From assembly GCA_027061425.1 (NCBI GenBank), contig JALSUN010000042.1:1-43071 (forward strand): 43,071 bases of DNA, read 5' to 3'. Position numbers and translations under genes: made by a program. Positions 23,751-31,207 of this stretch are shown piece by piece. This DNA comes from Helicobacteraceae bacterium (lineage in GTDB: Bacteria; Campylobacterota; Campylobacteria; Campylobacterales; Sulfurimonadaceae). Every line of letters starts with the position of its first letter. Within the stretch, counting starts at the first letter, position 1. The notes beneath the pieces were generated by a model. The model saw only the letters and a program-made list of their open reading frames with translations. It did no database searches and was not told where the DNA came from.

Positions 23751-24961
23751 TGGTCATTGTACAGAAATTTGGTGGAACGAGTGTTGGAGATCTTGAGCGG
23801 ATTCAAAATGTAGCAAATCGTGTCTCAAAAACTGTAAAAGCAGGACACAAGGTGATCGTTGTGGTCTCTGCTATGAGTGGTGAGACCAACAAACTGGTAG
23901 GCTTTACTGAACATTTTGGTGAAAACCCTGAACGTGCTGAAGTCGATATGGTTTTAAGCTCAGGTGAACGTGTCACGGCAGCACTTTTGGCCATCGCCCT
24001 TAACCAGATGGGACATAAGGCAAGTTCTATGACAGGACGCCGTGCAGGGATCATTACTGATGATGCACACACAAAAGCGCGTATAGAACGTATAGAGACC
24101 CAAACAATGCAAGCCGCTCTCGATGAAGATAAAATTCTTGTCATCGCAGGTTTTCAAGGGGTGAACGAAGCAGGCTTAGTGACGACTTTAGGTCGTGGTG
24201 GGTCTGACCTTTCTGCGGTGGCTGTTGCAGGTGCTATGAAAGCTGATCTATGTGAGATTTACACAGATGTTGATGGTATCTATACTACAGACCCTCGCAT
24301 AGAACCGACTGCCAAGAAGCTGGACAAGATCTCTTATGATGAGATGTTAGAACTTGCATCTTTAGGTGCAAAAGTCCTTCAAAATCGTTCTGTTGAACTG
24401 GCTAAAAAACTTAACGTCAGTCTTGTAACCCGTTCTAGTTTCTCTACAGCAGAGGGCACATTAATTACAAAGGAAGAAAATATCATGGAAAAACCACTAG
24501 TAAGCGGTATTGCACTCGACCGTAACCAAGCACGTATTGCTCTTGGAGGTGTTGTTAACCGCCCAGGCATCGCGTCTGATATTTTCGGTGCTTTAGCTAC
24601 AAGTAATGTCAATGTTGACATGATCATCCAGACTTCTGGACATGATGGTTCTACCAACATGGACTTTACAGTACCTCAAAATGAACTCACTGATGCCAAA
24701 GCAGTAGTAGAGTCGTTTTGCCAGAAAAAAGAGATCCAAGATGCCTCATTTGATGAAAGCATTTGTAAAGTCTCTATCGTTGGTGTGGGCATGAAGTCTC
24801 ATACTGGCGTCGCTGCTAAAGCCTTCTCTACTATGGCAACTGAAAACATTAACATTCAGATGATCTCAACTTCAGAGATTAAAGTCTCTATGGTGATTGA
24901 TGAGAAGTATGCAGAGTTGGCAGTACGTTCACTTCATAACGCTTACGAGTTAGATAAGTAA
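23750..24961 (+). CDS. lysC: aspartate kinase
   Basis: 403 residues. Phosphorylates aspartate as the first step toward lysine, threonine, methionine and diaminopimelate. The kinase domain starts IVQKFGGTSVGDLERI and continues VVVSAMSGETNKLVGF and TTLGRGGSDLSAVAVAGAMK. The C-terminal third holds two ACT domains (INIQMISTSEIKVSMVIDEK near the end), so feedback inhibition by lysine or threonine is likely. KEENIMEKPLVSGIALDRNQ marks the join where the separate beta-subunit start occurs in bacilli; an internal ATG at 24485 lies here but no clear ribosome site supports a second product. Same gene order as in Helicobacter. Confidence 0.96.
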   Translation: MVIVQKFGGTSVGDLERIQNVANRVSKTVKAGHKVIVVVSAMSGETNKLVGFTEHFGENPERAEVDMVLSSGERVTAALLAIALNQMGHKASSMTGRRAGIITDDAHTKARIERIETQTMQAALDEDKILVIAGFQGVNEAGLVTTLGRGGSDLSAVAVAGAMKADLCEIYTDVDGIYTTDPRIEPTAKKLDKISYDEMLELASLGAKVLQNRSVELAKKLNVSLVTRSSFSTAEGTLITKEENIMEKPLVSGIALDRNQARIALGGVVNRPGIASDIFGALATSNVNVDMIIQTSGHDGSTNMDFTVPQNELTDAKAVVESFCQKKEIQDASFDESICKVSIVGVGMKSHTGVAAKAFSTMATENINIQMISTSEIKVSMVIDEKYAELAVRSLHNAYELDK

Positions 24962-24968
24962 ACCCTAA

Positions 24969-25514
24969 GTGCAAGCCTTCATAAAGTGGACACTCGACAA
25001 CATTCGTGAAGAGGGTGCCATGCTTTCATGGCTTGAAGAGTCTCGCTTTGAGTGGACAGCCACTATGGCGCAAGCTCTAAAGCAGATCGTTTCAGGTAAA
25101 AGTGTGGTGATTGTTACGGACACAGACCGTCAGTGGTTTGGTCAGTACATCATCAGTACGTTAAATAAGGCCATAACAGAACGTCCCCTTATCTCTGTCA
25201 CCTGTATAGAGAGTCTCTATCCCAACTACAGCCACATCACCTCTGACAACTTAGATATGTTAGAAGACATGTTGTCTCTGGCTTATAACGACTCTTATAT
25301 ATTTTGGTATATCGGTCGGGGCAATGATAAGGCAGCAGACCTTCCTAAAGCTCATGACACCAGTTTTTTGTGGTTGATGGATGAAGATTATCAAAATGCC
25401 TATACTATGCGTTCTTACGACCCCCTTCTCGACATAAAACTCTTGCAACTCTATCGCCAATTTGACAAGTCATTAAATGCAGTCTTATTTGGGGAAGTGG
25501 ATGTTGATGCGTAG
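24969..25514 (+). CDS. hobA: DnaA-interacting initiation regulator HobA
   Basis: 181 residues. HobA is a Campylobacterota protein (H. pylori HP1230) that binds DnaA domain I-II as a tetramer and promotes assembly at oriC; it is a structural counterpart of DiaA. The recognition rests on length, gene order (between lysC and holB) and motifs such as FIKWTLDNIREEGAMLSWLE, VTDTDRQWFGQYIISTLNKA and DTSFLWLMDEDYQNAYTMRS. The start is GTG at 24969, seven bases after the lysC stop. This gene is a strong marker for the phylum. Confidence 0.9.
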   Translation: MQAFIKWTLDNIREEGAMLSWLEESRFEWTATMAQALKQIVSGKSVVIVTDTDRQWFGQYIISTLNKAITERPLISVTCIESLYPNYSHITSDNLDMLEDMLSLAYNDSYIFWYIGRGNDKAADLPKAHDTSFLWLMDEDYQNAYTMRSYDPLLDIKLLQLYRQFDKSLNAVLFGEVDVDA

Positions 25515-26133
25515 TGCCCTTCGTAGTCACATTATCATCTGTGATAACATTGAGGTACGTTCGTCTGCGCTGCGCGAGCAGTTGAAACCTTCGCGTGTTG
25601 TTCTTTTTGAACCTGATGAAATAAACTTTAAGATAGAACATTCCAAAGCAGTGATTGCAGAGGCCTACATCGCAGAAGAGGCTATAAAATATTTGATTAT
25701 CTCTGCGCGCTCTTTTACAGAAGATGCGCAGAACGCTCTTTTAAAAGTGATAGAAGAGCCTCCTCGAAATATAGAGATCATTATTATTACCGAGAGTAAG
25801 TCGGTGCTTCTTCCTACCATACGTTCACGACTTCAAATCATCAATGAGCAGTTTAAAAAAGAGCAGAGACACCTAGACATCAATCTTGGAACATTGAACT
25901 TGGCCACTCTGTTTTCTTTTGTAACAGCGCAGACACGACTCTCTAAACTTCAGGCGAAAGAGTTAGTAGAAGCACTCTATTATCGCGCGACTGTGATAGA
26001 TAGACTTGCCTTGAATGACGATCAGCTCAATCGTTTTGAAAGAAGTTACAAACTACTAGATCTTAACGCAAGATTACAGCCTGTACTTCTTAATCTGTTG
26101 ATGCCATTTATAAAGGTCTCTCGTGCGCGTTAA
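25507..26133 (+). CDS. holB: DNA polymerase III delta-prime subunit (short form)
   Basis: About 208 residues. Part of the clamp loader that places the sliding clamp on primed DNA. Visible motifs: SARSFTEDAQNALLKVIEEP and SVLLPTIRSRLQII, matching NALLKTLEEPP and IRSRCQ of delta-prime/gamma subunits. There is no Walker A, as expected for delta-prime. It is much shorter than the E. coli protein and lacks most of the collar domain, typical for this phylum. I chose ATG 25507 (GGAAG nine bases upstream), which overlaps the hobA stop; ATG 25501 and an earlier ATG at 25477 are in frame. Confidence 0.85.
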   Translation: MRSALRSHIIICDNIEVRSSALREQLKPSRVVLFEPDEINFKIEHSKAVIAEAYIAEEAIKYLIISARSFTEDAQNALLKVIEEPPRNIEIIIITESKSVLLPTIRSRLQIINEQFKKEQRHLDINLGTLNLATLFSFVTAQTRLSKLQAKELVEALYYRATVIDRLALNDDQLNRFERSYKLLDLNARLQPVLLNLLMPFIKVSRAR

Positions 26134-27262
26134 ACAACTCTCTTTAGACATTGATGTCCGTAAGCATCTGAAAAAGATAGGAGTTGATGCGGGAGGTCTT
26201 AACATTATGAGTGCTAAAGCGAAGCAGTACCTTATTAGTATAGACGGTCTCTCCTCGGCAGGGGCAAATGTCTTAAAACAAGATGCGCTCTCGGCAGGTG
26301 CTGAACTCGCCGTGCCTAAGGGGACGGTGATGTCTATCAAAAGTCATGTGAACTGCCTCCTGATCGTGACAAAGAAGCAGTTGAAACATCTCTCTATCAA
26401 AGAGTTGACCCAGCCTTATGGTTTAAAAGAGGTGGCGCATCAACTCCAAGCTATATTGAAGTCTGAAAAACCGAAGTCATGTAAGGTGATGGGTGTGATC
26501 AATGCCAACGATGACAGCTTTTTTGAAGCGAGTCGTTTTAAGTCGAAAGATGCTTTAGAGAAGATAGAGAAGATGATAAACGAGGGTGCTCATATCATAG
26601 ATGTGGGGGGTCTCTCCTCTCGACCAGGTTCAAAACCTATCTCTGCTGAAGATGAGTTGGCCCGTGTAAAGCCTATCATCGATCATCTTGAAAACTCAGA
26701 TCTTCTCACTAAAGCACGTTTTAGCATTGACACCTATCAAGCACTGGTAGCGGAGTATGCTCTCTCAAAAGGTTTTCATATCGTTAATGACATACAAGGT
26801 CTAGAGAGTGATGCCCTCTGTGAAGTAGTTGCTAAGTATGACGCTGAAGTTGTAATTATGCATATGCAGGGTAGCCCTGAGACTATGCAGGAGAAACCAG
26901 AGTACGAAGATATTTTAGGTGAGATTTATACTTTTTTTCAAGAGCGCATTGCCAAAGCCCACCATTTTGGTATTAAAAAGATCATTCTCGATGTAGGTAT
27001 AGGGTTTGGTAAAAGTCTTGAGGACAACATCTTGCTCATCACCCATCTGGAACATTTTTTACGTTTGAGAAAGCAGGTTCTAGTAGGTGCTAGTCGTAAA
27101 TCTATGATAGATATGATCTCACCATCAACACCACAAGAGCGCTTAGGGGGCACCTTGGCTCTGCATTTGGCTGCGGTGAAAAATGGGGCAGGGATTATTA
27201 GAGTACATGACGTTCAAGAACATGTACAGGCTTTAGCCATACGTAAAGCTTTAGAGATATAA
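26123..27262 (+). CDS. folP: dihydropteroate synthase with N-terminal extension
   Basis: 379 residues. Joins p-aminobenzoate to the pterin diphosphate in folate synthesis. The TIM-barrel core begins at ~112: CKVMGVINANDDSFFEASRF (usually GILNVTPDSF; here TP is ND), HIIDVGGLSSRPGS, RFSIDTYQ, IVNDIQGLE, ILDVGIGFGKS and LVGASRKSMID. About 110 residues precede the core (SLDIDVRKHLKKIGVDAGGL ...), which is not part of the classical enzyme but is seen in relatives from this phylum. The GTG start overlaps holB by 11 bases. With folK further right, two folate genes lie in the window. Confidence 0.93.
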   Translation: MRVKQLSLDIDVRKHLKKIGVDAGGLNIMSAKAKQYLISIDGLSSAGANVLKQDALSAGAELAVPKGTVMSIKSHVNCLLIVTKKQLKHLSIKELTQPYGLKEVAHQLQAILKSEKPKSCKVMGVINANDDSFFEASRFKSKDALEKIEKMINEGAHIIDVGGLSSRPGSKPISAEDELARVKPIIDHLENSDLLTKARFSIDTYQALVAEYALSKGFHIVNDIQGLESDALCEVVAKYDAEVVIMHMQGSPETMQEKPEYEDILGEIYTFFQERIAKAHHFGIKKIILDVGIGFGKSLEDNILLITHLEHFLRLRKQVLVGASRKSMIDMISPSTPQERLGGTLALHLAAVKNGAGIIRVHDVQEHVQALAIRKALEI

Positions 27263-27265
27263 CAC

Positions 27266-27835
27266 TTACTTTTTGATGTAAGCTTTAATGATCTCTTGTT
27301 TATCAAGAGGTTTGTTGCCACGAGGATTTGTTGCTACATTGTTTAACTTGTTCAGAGTATCCATCCCTTTTACCACATAACCAAATATGGTGTGATGGCC
27401 GTTTAACCATGGCGTGGGTGCTGTTGTGATGAAAAATTGGCTGCCGTTAGTACCCGGTCCTGCATTGGCCATAGCCAAGATACCTGGTTTGTTAAAAGTG
27501 ACATTCTTAGCAAATTCATCTTTAAAGGGCTTCTTCCAGATCGATGCGCCTCCACGGCCGGTACCGGTTGGGTCTCCCCCTTGAATCATAAAGTCTTTAA
27601 TAATACGGTGAAAGATAAGACCATTATAGTAGCCCTCTTTGACATGAGTAACAAAGTTCTCAACAGCAAGTGGTGCATAGTCTGGACGAAGTTCTAACTC
27701 TATCACCCCTTGTGTTGTCTCGAAAACGACAACAGGTTTGGTGACAGGTTTATGGTCACTTTTTGAGAGACTGTCGTGTAAGTCAGCAAAGGCAAGTGTT
27801 GAGAGGGCCATTAGTAGTATGAATATCTGTTTCAT
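27266..27835 (-). CDS. exported cyclophilin-type peptidyl-prolyl isomerase
   Basis: 189 residues. Signal peptide MKQIFILLMALSTLAFA, then the cyclophilin barrel: YYNGLIFHRIIKDFMIQGGD with the catalytic Arg, GTGRGGASIWKKPFKDEF, ILAMANAGPGTNGSQFFITT and PWLNGHHTIFGYVVKGMD. A periplasmic folding catalyst. I start at 27835 because GGAACGC lies just upstream and the leader is then clean; ATGs at 27859 and 27847 are in frame. It faces folP with only three bases between the stops, so transcripts probably overlap. Confidence 0.93.
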   Translation of the reverse strand: MKQIFILLMALSTLAFADLHDSLSKSDHKPVTKPVVVFETTQGVIELELRPDYAPLAVENFVTHVKEGYYNGLIFHRIIKDFMIQGGDPTGTGRGGASIWKKPFKDEFAKNVTFNKPGILAMANAGPGTNGSQFFITTAPTPWLNGHHTIFGYVVKGMDTLNKLNNVATNPRGNKPLDKQEIIKAYIKK

Positions 27836-27986
27836 GATGCGTTCCATTATATAATTCAAGATGAAATTATTATAGCAAAGCTAAACTACATTTTATTATT
27901 ATAGAAGGGATTTAGGATAAAAAACTTATAAAGACACTTTTAGCAACAGTGGTATTTTGAGCAAAAGGTCTGTGACACTTTGGCTG

Positions 27987-28016
27987 TTGCAACCATTTCT
28001 ACTCTCTTGTTATAAT
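27987..28016 (+). promoter_or_regulatory. promoter for the secreted lipase, possibly giving a leaderless mRNA
   Basis: TTGCAA at 27987-27992 and TATAAT at 28011-28016 are separated by 18 bases. The -10 box ends only seven bases before ATG 28024, so the transcript should start at or just before the A of the start codon. No ribosome-binding sequence is present between them, which agrees. Confidence 0.5.
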
Positions 28017-28023
28017 CTCTTTT

Positions 28024-28845
28024 ATGAAATATCTTTTTATCTTTGCTTTTTTCTTAAACAGCTTAACGCTTAATGCCTCAGATTTAGTTCAAGCAGCAAC
28101 GCTCTCTAATGATGTCTACTTGCCTCCTGCGCAATTTATACAGAAGTATGAAAGTAAAAACTACAGATTAGTGCCTGCAAAAGTCTCGGGAGTGCAGTTT
28201 TATATTTTTGTGCAAAAAGAGCAGTTGTGGGTAGTGTTTGAGGGTACAGATAATCTGCAAAATATTGAGACAGACCTGGATATTAGTGAAATGCCTTTTA
28301 GAGATGAAAACAGCAGCAGGGTTCATGCGGGATATTATAAAGAGGCACTTGAAGCACTAGAGGTGATACGTCCCTATCTTCATCAAAATATGCATATCAC
28401 CGTAACAGGTCATAGTCTCGGTGGGGCAGTGGCACATCTGCTCTCTGCGCTACTTTATAAGGAGGGCTACGATGTCACTGTTTATACTTTTGGCGCGCCA
28501 CCTGTAGGTAATGCTGCTTTTGTTGAGAGTATCAGAGGGTTGAAGCATGAACGTTACACCCATATATTTGACATTATTCCACTGCTTAAAAAAAGTTATG
28601 TTGAGAAGATCAAAGAGGCAATGGGGTATGTTCATGAGCAACTGCCGGAAGATGTACAGTTTGAGTCATTGATAGCAGCAGTGGATGCGCTGCCTTATGA
28701 TTATGTGCATCAAGGTAGCCACCATTACTTATATAACAGTGGAACACTGCCTCTTCATTACGAGACACTTCCTTGGTATGAGAAGGTCATCGTGCGTGCT
28801 CGGTTGTATCACTCAAGCCCCAATTATCTTGAGGCGGTACGTTAG
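28024..28845 (+). CDS. secreted class 3 lipase
   Basis: 273 residues. Signal peptide MKYLFIFAFFLNSLTLNAS. The lipase_3 fold is visible in order: LWVVFEGTDNLQNIETDLDI (oxyanion-side strand), VHAGYYKEALEAL, ITVTGHSLGGAVAHLLSALL (nucleophile Ser in GHSLGG), VYTFGAPPVGNAAFVE, and HIFDIIPLLK where the catalytic Asp is expected (the family pattern is NxxDxVP). A late His in HQGSHHYLYNSG is the likely third residue. It should hydrolyse acylglycerol or phospholipid ester bonds outside the cytoplasm. Single gene, convergent with the MORN-repeat gene. Confidence 0.88.
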   Translation: MKYLFIFAFFLNSLTLNASDLVQAATLSNDVYLPPAQFIQKYESKNYRLVPAKVSGVQFYIFVQKEQLWVVFEGTDNLQNIETDLDISEMPFRDENSSRVHAGYYKEALEALEVIRPYLHQNMHITVTGHSLGGAVAHLLSALLYKEGYDVTVYTFGAPPVGNAAFVESIRGLKHERYTHIFDIIPLLKKSYVEKIKEAMGYVHEQLPEDVQFESLIAAVDALPYDYVHQGSHHYLYNSGTLPLHYETLPWYEKVIVRARLYHSSPNYLEAVR

Positions 28846-28846
28846 A

Positions 28847-29419
28847 CTATAAAATGCCCATGTCTGCAAACTGTTCTGCAGTCATACGTTTTCTATCGCC
28901 ATTAAGTGTATAGATATAACCTTTTACAGCATGACCTTTTTCGACATTGATCTTATATTTTAGATTACCATTAGGGTAGTACTCTTTAAGCGTACCATCT
29001 AATTGCCCTTCATCGTTGAAGTAGAGTTTGGCTTTGAGGTTTCCATCAGGAAAGACGATTTTTTTAGTTCCCACGTTGTGATCATCTACAAACTTGGCAA
29101 TAGACTTTAGTGCACCATTAGAGTAGTACTCTTTTTGTGTGCCGTGGATCTTGCCATCACGCATAGGGATTTCTGCTTTTAAATGGCCGTTTTCATAGTA
29201 ACCATAGGTCATGCCATCAACTTTTCCATTACGGAAATTTGTCTTTGTTTTAAGCGCACCACTTGGATAGTAGGCTCTGGCAACGCCATTTAATTTACCA
29301 TTTTCATAGCTGCGTTCAAACTTCACCTTGCCATCAGGATAGAAGGTCTGTTTTACTTCAGCGTGAAGAGAGAGTGTGGCGAGTAGGGCGATCAGGGTGA
29401 GACTAAGTTTTGTTTTCAT
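28847..29419 (-). CDS. exported MORN-type repeat protein (YwqK-like)
   Basis: 190 residues. Signal peptide MKTKLSLTLIALLATLSLHA, then seven or so ~23-residue units of the form YYPxGxLKxxxxFxxGKxDG (for example YYPSGALKTKTNFRNGKVDG and YYENGHLKAEIPMRDGKIHG), i.e. MORN_2/YwqK repeats forming a beta sheet. Databases often label such proteins as YwqK-family antitoxins, but an exported one at the end of an efflux operon is unlikely to be an antitoxin. It is the last gene after the split RND permease (30 bases downstream). Function unknown; a surface- or lipid-binding role is possible. Confidence 0.82.
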   Translation of the reverse strand: MKTKLSLTLIALLATLSLHAEVKQTFYPDGKVKFERSYENGKLNGVARAYYPSGALKTKTNFRNGKVDGMTYGYYENGHLKAEIPMRDGKIHGTQKEYYSNGALKSIAKFVDDHNVGTKKIVFPDGNLKAKLYFNDEGQLDGTLKEYYPNGNLKYKINVEKGHAVKGYIYTLNGDRKRMTAEQFADMGIL

Positions 29420-29449
29420 GGGTTTTCCTTGTGTTGAGTTGGGTATGCA

Positions 29450-31207
29450 TTAGAGTCCTAGTTCATCAGGATCAACATGCTCTTTAATGCCGATACCTGG
29501 ATGTGGATGTGGAAGATGGTCTTTGCCTATAGGACAGATCGCTTCAATATTATCTATAAGAACAGGGACTAAAAAGAGAGAGACTACTGTAGCCGCGATG
29601 GAACCAAAGATCAGCGCGATACCAAGACCTCCAAAAATGGGGTCAGTAGAGAGTAGTAGACTTCCTAAAATGATGGCGACTGCCGTCATCAAGATAGGCT
29701 TGGCGCGGGTAGCCGTTGAGATAGCAATAGCACGACGTTTCTCTACCCCTTTTTCTATAAGAGCCTTGGAAAAGTCGATTAACAGAAGCGAACTCCGTGC
29801 ACTGATGCCCATCAATGAGATAAAGCCAATGAGTGAAGTGGCTGTCAAGAAGAAGTGGGTGCCTGCTGCGACAAGTGAGATGATGTCGGTGACGAAGTGA
29901 CCAACAATGACCCCAATGATAGAGAGAAAACTTGCCAGTAAAATGACCCCACTTAATGCAAAAGATTTGTAGTAGACCACCATGAGTAAAAACATCAATA
30001 TCAGTGCTGCTATAAAGGCACCTCCCAGGTCTCTAAAGGTGTCAAGTGAGACCTTCATCTCTCCATCCCATCTGAGTAAAAGCTTCTCTCCTGTCTCCTT
30101 GTCCACTAAGTTAAGATCAAACATATAAGTTGACATTCCTGGTACTTTGGTGACATTAAAATCTTCTGACAATCTCTCAAGCAGTGTTGCTCTTGCATCT
30201 AAAAGAGGATAGACCTGAGAAACCAGGTCGCACTCTGCAGTAATCGTGACCAAGTCATGAAGATCTTTTCTAAATATAGTAGGGCTAGATGGTACCTCTT
30301 TGATCTCAATAACCTCTTTTATAGGAATCATCATGCCCTTACGATTAAGAAGTTTAAGTCGGGAGAGTTTCCACTCAAGACCTGCTTTAGAGTTGGTGGC
30401 TACATTACGACTGCTCTCATCCAAGCGCACAAAAATAGGAATCTGGTCTTGCTGAGTTTGAGAGTTCTTAACAGCAACTACAGAACCTTCAAACGCGAGG
30501 TATAAAATGTTGTTGACCTGCTCAACACTGAGACCACTGCGTATGATCTTCTCTTTGTCAGGGATGATCTGGTAAAAAGGGTAGATGTCATCTTGCATGA
30601 CATCTACATCAACCAAACCTTCGGTCTCTTTTAAAATATTGGCGATCTTAATGGCAGTTTGGCGCATTAAGATGTGATCGCGTCCAAAAAGGTTGACGGC
30701 TATAGTTGCCATTGTAGGTGGACCCGATGGCATCTCTACAAATCTTACGGTTGCTTGCGTTGCGAGGGGTTGGCACTCGTCTTGGATGAGAGGACGAATG
30801 CGGTGTACCATCATGTAGGAAGGCTCTTCTCGTTCATGCTTGTCTGTGAGGTTAACAACGATCTCCGCTTGATTTCTCATCTGTTTAAAGTCACTGCCTT
30901 TGACCAGACCAGCATAGTCTAATGGAGCACCTTGTGCCAGATAGACCTCGATGTCATGAACATTTTTTTCATGTTTGAAGTAGCCCACAACACAGTCTGT
31001 GACACGTTTGGTGTCCACAAGGGAGCTGTTGGTAGCGGTATCAACGTAGACACTAAAGGTGTTGGCACTTTTACCTGGAAGCATCTTTGCCATGACGATT
31101 TTAGTGGGTATCATCATCACTGCAACAAGAAATGCGACTGCAATGTAGATGAGTACCTTGCGTTTCTTTTTAGGGTCATTTAAAATGCCATAGATACGCT
31201 CTTCCAT
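29450..31207 (-). CDS. RND efflux permease, C-terminal half (split gene)
   Basis: 585 residues corresponding to the second half of an RND transporter: one membrane helix at the start (KVLIYIAVAFLVAVMMIPTK), a large periplasmic porter domain (~50-390) and a bundle of five more helices (GGAFIAALILMFLLMVVYYK; GVILLASFLSIIGVIV; TATSLIGFISLMGISARSSL). In AcrB-type pumps helix 10 has a Lys in SAKNAILIVEF; here the same place reads SARSSLLLIDF, so Lys is Arg. Its ATG overlaps the stop of the N-terminal half as TAATG, suggesting both halves are made together. The tail is His/Pro-rich (HLPHPHPG). Probably works as a complex with its other half. Confidence 0.88.
   Translation of the reverse strand: MEERIYGILNDPKKKRKVLIYIAVAFLVAVMMIPTKIVMAKMLPGKSANTFSVYVDTATNSSLVDTKRVTDCVVGYFKHEKNVHDIEVYLAQGAPLDYAGLVKGSDFKQMRNQAEIVVNLTDKHEREEPSYMMVHRIRPLIQDECQPLATQATVRFVEMPSGPPTMATIAVNLFGRDHILMRQTAIKIANILKETEGLVDVDVMQDDIYPFYQIIPDKEKIIRSGLSVEQVNNILYLAFEGSVVAVKNSQTQQDQIPIFVRLDESSRNVATNSKAGLEWKLSRLKLLNRKGMMIPIKEVIEIKEVPSSPTIFRKDLHDLVTITAECDLVSQVYPLLDARATLLERLSEDFNVTKVPGMSTYMFDLNLVDKETGEKLLLRWDGEMKVSLDTFRDLGGAFIAALILMFLLMVVYYKSFALSGVILLASFLSIIGVIVGHFVTDIISLVAAGTHFFLTATSLIGFISLMGISARSSLLLIDFSKALIEKGVEKRRAIAISTATRAKPILMTAVAIILGSLLLSTDPIFGGLGIALIFGSIAATVVSLFLVPVLIDNIEAICPIGKDHLPHPHPGIGIKEHVDPDELGL

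Noticed and set aside
24480..24500. Internal start in lysC that could give a separate beta subunit, as in bacilli
   Set aside because: An ATG is present at the right place, but the preceding purines (AAGGAAGAAAATATC) are about 10 bases away and also encode Lys/Glu; there is no independent support.
29487..29900. 137-codon plus-strand frame opposite the RND permease
   Set aside because: It mirrors the membrane-helix coding region of the permease and has no ribosome site or domain.
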